Part shown: piece by piece, positions 14,158 through 16,666 of the stretch
Numbering within the stretch: position 1 is the stretch's first letter
Layout of the letters: each line of letters begins with the position of its first letter
Source: Anderseniella sp051010195
GTDB taxonomy: Bacteria > Pseudomonadota > Alphaproteobacteria > Rhizobiales > Aestuariivirgaceae
Reading direction: 5' to 3'
Assembly: GCA_051010195.1 (NCBI GenBank)
Contig: JBPCVV010000332.1
Location: 1 to 16,666, forward strand
Length of the DNA stretch: 16,666 bases
Notes under the pieces: generated by a model
The model's database searches: none
What the model saw: the letters and a program-made list of their open reading frames with translations, nothing else
What the model was told of the DNA's origin: nothing
Made by a program: the position numbers and the translations under genes

Positions 14158-15267
14158 ATGAGCACGTCGCGGCAGGATCGTTTCGATACGTCGGATTGCG
14201 CGGCGACCATGATGGCAGTCGTCACGACCGGCAATGGTGACTATGACAAGTTGGTCTGGCGCCAGGTGCCGGTGCCTGAGCCGGGGCCGGGCGAGGTGCT
14301 GCTGCAGGTACTCGCGGCAGGCATCAACAACACCGAAATCAACACGCGTCTTGGCTGGTATTCCACATCAGTGACCACCAGCACCGAAGCGGCGGCACAA
14401 GGTGATGCAGCGCCGGTACAGGATGGTGGCTGGAACGCCCCGACACCGTTTCCGTTTATCCAGGGAACCGACTGTTGCGGTCGCGTTGTCGCGGTTGCCG
14501 GCGGTGTCGACGAGACCCTGATCGGCACCCGGGTGCTGGTGCGCTCGTGCATGCGCCCGGACGGGTACGGGTCAATGGACAATGTCTGGATGGGGTCGGA
14601 TTTCGACGGCGCGTTTGCCCAATTTGTCAAAGTGCCGGCATCGGAGGTCTTCCCGGTGGACTGCAACTGGTCCGATGCCGAACTGGCGACCATCCCGTGC
14701 GCTTATGGGACTGCGGAAAACATGCTGCACCGCTCGCGCGTATCTGCGGGCGAGCATGTGCTTGTCGCCGGTGCGTCTGGCGGTGTCGGCTCAGCCGTGG
14801 TTCAACTGGCCAGGCGCCGCGGCGCGCACGTGACCGGGATTGCCGCAGGCGCCAAGGCGGACCAGGTCCGATGCGCCGGCGCCGATGAGGTCATCGACCG
14901 CAATGATGATGTTGTTGCCCGGCTCGGACAGCACAGTGTCGATGTCGTTGTCGACAATGTGGCAGGCCCCGGTTTCGGTGGCATGCTTGACGTGCTGAGG
15001 CGCGGTGGCAGGTACATCTCATCAGGTGCAATCGGCGGGCCGCTGGTCACCCTCGACATGCGCACGTTTTATCTGAAGGACCTGACCCTCATCGGCTGCA
15101 CGGCGTGGGATGAACCGGTATTTGCCAACCTGGTCGGCTACATTGAGCGTGGCGAGATCCGGCCGCTGCTGGCAAAAACCTTCCCGCTCGATCGGATCGC
15201 GGACGCCCAGCGTGAGTTTCTGAAGAAGACCCACGTCGGCAATTTCGTCCTGCTGCCGCCGCACTGA
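14158..15267 (+). CDS. Zinc-less MDR-superfamily oxidoreductase (quinone reductase / alcohol dehydrogenase-like)
   Basis: A 369-residue medium-chain dehydrogenase/reductase. The GroES-like N-domain opens with VPVPEPGPGEVLLQVLAAGI and contains NNTEINTRLGWYS; the segment INTRLGWYSTSV through WNAPTPFPF is longer than in ordinary quinone reductases. IQGTDCCGRVVAV follows at about 101-113. The NAD(P)-binding motif is VAGASGGVGSAVVQLA (203-218). The four-cysteine structural zinc loop is missing and the catalytic zinc ligands are not obvious, so it is probably NADPH-dependent and zinc-free. The chosen ATG gives an 18-residue extension; Met18-Met19 is an alternative start closer to the family norm but with no better ribosome binding site. 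The C-terminal KTHVGNFVLLPP is normal. A truncated regulator lies immediately downstream on the other strand. Confidence 0.88.
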   Translation: MSTSRQDRFDTSDCAATMMAVVTTGNGDYDKLVWRQVPVPEPGPGEVLLQVLAAGINNTEINTRLGWYSTSVTTSTEAAAQGDAAPVQDGGWNAPTPFPFIQGTDCCGRVVAVAGGVDETLIGTRVLVRSCMRPDGYGSMDNVWMGSDFDGAFAQFVKVPASEVFPVDCNWSDAELATIPCAYGTAENMLHRSRVSAGEHVLVAGASGGVGSAVVQLARRRGAHVTGIAAGAKADQVRCAGADEVIDRNDDVVARLGQHSVDVVVDNVAGPGFGGMLDVLRRGGRYISSGAIGGPLVTLDMRTFYLKDLTLIGCTAWDEPVFANLVGYIERGEIRPLLAKTFPLDRIADAQREFLKKTHVGNFVLLPPH

Positions 15268-15396
15268 CTGCACCTCGGCACAGCCAGAGTTGGCGTCTTC
15301 GAAAACCTGCAGCGCGCCGGACAAATCCAGCAGCCTTGCTTCCGGAAACACGATGAAGACGACGCTGTGAACAGCTTTGGCAGAAAAGGAGGCCAT
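15268..15396 (-). pseudogene. 5' fragment of a GlxA-type (DJ-1/PfpI-AraC) transcriptional regulator
   Basis: Read on the minus strand from the ATG at 15396, about 43 residues start MASFSAKAVHSVVFIVFPEA and continue RLLDLSGALQVFEDAN. This is the first strand and helix of the GATase-1-like domain of GlxA-family AraC regulators, normally about 320 residues with a C-terminal helix-turn-helix. After this point the frame runs into the antisense of the MDR gene, whose stop codon is at 15265-15267, so the rest of the regulator is gone. The frame itself stays open by chance into the MDR gene but no longer resembles the family. It looks like a deletion or insertion scar. GlxA-type regulators are often found beside oxidoreductase or PfpI-like genes, which fits this neighbourhood. 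Confidence 0.7.
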
Positions 15397-15424
15397 ATTG
15401 TCATTTATGCCAAGGGCTGGTCTG

Positions 15425-15442
15425 CTAGGGTCCTGACCCTAG
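15425..15442. promoter_or_regulatory. Perfect 18-bp palindrome, probable operator
   Basis: CTAGGGTCCTGACCCTAG has perfect 8-base arms around a two-base centre. It lies 43 bases upstream of the DUF1272 start, between that gene and the divergent regulator stump. Its size and symmetry fit a dimeric repressor or activator site. No U-tract follows, and the arms leave too short a loop for a good RNA hairpin. Confidence 0.6.
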
Positions 15443-15485
15443 TCTCACATCATCAATAGCTGCCCGATCTAAAAGGAATGCATCC

Positions 15486-15737
15486 ATGCTGTTGCTCAAG
15501 CCGAACTGTGAATGCTGTGACAAGGACCTGCCGCCGGACGCTGCCGATGCGCGCATGTGCACGTTCGAGTGTACTTTCTGCGCTGACTGTGCCGAGCAGC
15601 GTTTTGGCAATGTCTGCCCGAACTGCGGTGGCAATCTGGTGGTCCGTCCCATCCGGCCGGCGAACCACCTGGTGAAAAACCCGGCCTCGACCAAACGTTT
15701 TACCAAAGATCATGCCGAGTGTGCCGACCTTGGTTAG
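15486..15737 (+). CDS. DUF1272 small cysteine-rich protein
   Basis: An 83-residue protein with the DUF1272 pattern. The N-terminal half is dense in cysteines: Cys8, Cys10, Cys11, Cys25, Cys29, Cys32, Cys35, Cys44 and Cys47. They are arranged as NCECC, then MCTFECTFCADCA, then CPNCGG. This is a zinc-ribbon-like scaffold likely to bind one or more metal ions. The C-terminal half (VVRPIRPANHLVKNPAS and beyond) is basic and lacks cysteines. The family has no known function. AAAGGA is 9 bases before the ATG. The gene shares its upstream palindrome with, and probably forms a unit with, the PfpI-like gene 29 bases downstream. Confidence 0.88.
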   Translation: MLLLKPNCECCDKDLPPDAADARMCTFECTFCADCAEQRFGNVCPNCGGNLVVRPIRPANHLVKNPASTKRFTKDHAECADLG

Positions 15738-15766
15738 CAGGCTGATGACCCGAAAAGGATTTTCCC

Positions 15767-16375
15767 ATGCGATCCATTGCGGCCCTGGTGTTTCCGGGCT
15801 TTGAAACCCTCGACCTGTTCGGCCCCATCGAGATGTTCGGTCTGCTGCCGGAACAGTTCCGTATTTCCATTGTAGCTGAGCACGAAGGCGAGGTTGCCAG
15901 CACCCATGGCCCGCGCACGCGTGTTGACCACAGCTTTGCGGCGACGGAAGCTTTCGACATGTTGTTGGTTCCTGGCGGGCCGGGAACCCGGGTCCAGGTT
16001 GACAACCCTGCGATGATGAATTGGCTCCGGGCCAAGTCTGCGCAGGCCGAAGTCACCATGTCGGTGTGCACCGGATCCGCATTGCTGGCCAAAGCCGGCC
16101 TGCTGGATGGCCGCGGGGCGACCTCCAACAAGATGAGCTTTGCCTGGGTTCAGGAGCAGGGACCCGCCGTCGACTGGGTCGCTCGCGCCCGCTGGGTCGA
16201 GGACGGTCGGCTGTTCACCTCATCCGGCGTGTCTGCCGGCATGGACATGAGCCTGGCGGTAATCGAGCGCCTGCATGACAAGGACACGGCCCGGAAGGTG
16301 GCACGCTACGCCGAGTATACCTGGCATGAGGATGCCGCTCATGATCCGTTTCCAGACCACTACGGCCTGGCTTGA
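15767..16375 (+). CDS. DJ-1/PfpI family protein, isonitrile-hydratase-like
   Basis: A 202-residue single-domain DJ-1/PfpI protein. The nucleophile elbow is VCTGSALLAKAGLLDG with Cys101 and Thr102. The N-terminal signature is VFPGFETLDLFGPIEMFG with Asp16 and Glu22, and LLVPGGPGTR (66-75) gives the oxyanion region. Cys101, Thr102 and the aspartate near position 16-17 correspond to residues reported as important in Pseudomonas isonitrile hydratase, so hydration of an isonitrile or a related small electrophile is possible; a stress or glyoxalase-type role cannot be excluded. It lacks a helix-turn-helix domain, so it is not an intact GlxA regulator. AAAAGGA precedes the ATG. It lies 29 bases behind the DUF1272 gene on the same strand. 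Confidence 0.88.
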   Translation: MRSIAALVFPGFETLDLFGPIEMFGLLPEQFRISIVAEHEGEVASTHGPRTRVDHSFAATEAFDMLLVPGGPGTRVQVDNPAMMNWLRAKSAQAEVTMSVCTGSALLAKAGLLDGRGATSNKMSFAWVQEQGPAVDWVARARWVEDGRLFTSSGVSAGMDMSLAVIERLHDKDTARKVARYAEYTWHEDAAHDPFPDHYGLA

Positions 16376-16426
16376 GTCTCGATGGAACGGACCGGTGAAC
16401 TCAACTATACCGTGTACTGCAGAACT

Positions 16427-16442
16427 ATTTTCTATAGAGAAT
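16427..16442. repeat. AT-rich near-palindrome downstream of the PfpI-like gene
   Basis: ATTTTCTATAGAGAAT is symmetric except for one T-G pair. It lies in a noticeably AT-rich stretch (about 16415-16480) behind the PfpI-like gene. It could be a regulator site or transcript-end structure; no clear terminator is seen between 16376 and 16539. Confidence 0.3.
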
Positions 16443-16539
16443 AAAGTACCTAAAAACAAATTGTTATGAAGAATTCAATAGACTGTTGGGGGCTTCAATC
16501 ACTCTGGTCGGGTCAGTTTTTTGTTGAAACGGTCAATGA

Positions 16540-16554
16540 GAACATATTAAGAAC
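16540..16554. promoter_or_regulatory. LexA-like SOS box (alphaproteobacterial direct-repeat type)
   Basis: GAACATATTAAGAAC is GAAC-N7-GAAC, the complement of GTTC-N7-GTTC. That direct repeat is the established LexA-binding motif of Rhizobiales and Rhodobacterales. A TTGTTG (16522-16527) and TATTAA (16546-16551) 18 bases apart form a possible promoter whose -10 the box would cover. It lies directly ahead of the partial gene at 16560. Confidence 0.5.
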
Positions 16555-16559
16555 ATCTT

Positions 16560-16666
16560 ATGTATATGGAGACCGTTCAGGATATCTGCGACCGCAATGT
16601 GCACCTTGAAGTCAGATGTGTGCCGTGCACCCGCTCGGTGGATATTCCACCGTCTCTGATACCCGG
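16560..16666 (+). CDS. N-terminus of an unidentified protein, cut by the window end
   Basis: An open frame from the ATG at 16560 (alternative ATG at 16566) runs to the window edge with 35 full codons. It contains HLEVRCVPCTRSVDIPPSLIP. The Cys20-x2-Cys23 pair followed by Asp-Ile-Pro resembles the first half of short zinc-ribbon hypothetical proteins, but I do not recognise the family securely. No Shine-Dalgarno is seen, and the likely promoter (-10 at 16546-16551) would give a leaderless or nearly leaderless transcript. A LexA-like box lies six bases upstream of the start. If the frame is real, damage-inducible expression is predicted. Confidence 0.45.
   Translation, partial: MYMETVQDICDRNVHLEVRCVPCTRSVDIPPSLIP

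Noticed and set aside
1..16666. CRISPR arrays, insertion sequences and attachment sites
   Set aside because: No regularly spaced repeats, transposase motifs, paired terminal inverted repeats or tRNA genes with flanking duplications were seen on reading both strands.

Overview
This is a GC-rich window from a proteobacterium, most likely an alphaproteobacterium of the Rhizobiales/Rhodobacterales type. The gene families fit that reading: a non-pyrrolysine MttB-superfamily protein, a fused HyuA-HyuB protein, a DUF1272 protein and a GlxA-type regulator remnant. A direct repeat GAAC-N7-GAAC near the right end also matches the LexA (SOS) site known from alphaproteobacteria. No rRNA, tRNA, intact transposase, CRISPR array or phage gene was seen.

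Layout. (1) At the left edge, on the minus strand, is a nearly complete ribosome-maturation GTPase, rsgA, preceded by a tiny overlapping ORF. (2) About 590 bases of leader or intergenic DNA follow, with an inverted/direct repeat. (3) The core is an 11.2-kb plus-strand cluster at 1651-12852. In order it holds a fused hydantoinase/oxoprolinase (HyuA-HyuB), a HisC-like aminotransferase, a two-cysteine Asp/Glu racemase / maleate isomerase / arylmalonate decarboxylase-family protein, an MttB-like (trimethylamine/betaine methyltransferase superfamily) protein, a Tat-secreted family-5 ABC substrate-binding protein, an MmgE/PrpD-family protein and a D-2-hydroxyacid dehydrogenase. Most junctions overlap by 1-4 nt or abut. 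Only the binding-protein gene is flanked by short gaps, each holding an inverted repeat and, on its 5' side, a strong ribosome binding site. (4) A minus-strand DUF4870-like membrane protein follows, then a gene-poor gap of about 750 bases. (5) Next is a plus-strand zinc-less MDR oxidoreductase. Immediately behind its stop codon lies the 5' stump of a minus-strand GlxA/AraC-type regulator, which looks like a scar of rearrangement. (6) A perfect 8+2+8 palindrome precedes a small cysteine-rich DUF1272 protein and a DJ-1/PfpI (isonitrile-hydratase-like) protein. (7) The window ends with an AT-rich stretch containing a LexA-like box just upstream of a gene cut off by the window edge.

How the genes may work together. 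The core cluster has the parts list of a catabolic route for an imported N-methylated or cyclic amide/lactam compound: periplasmic capture, a methyl-transferring or related activity, ATP-dependent ring or amide opening, isomerisation or racemisation, transamination, a PrpD-type lyase/isomerase step and 2-oxo/2-hydroxyacid interconversion. The substrate cannot be read from the sequence. No permease, ABC ATPase, corrinoid protein or regulator lies inside the window, so the pathway must draw on genes elsewhere. This combination is the best candidate here for an undescribed system.
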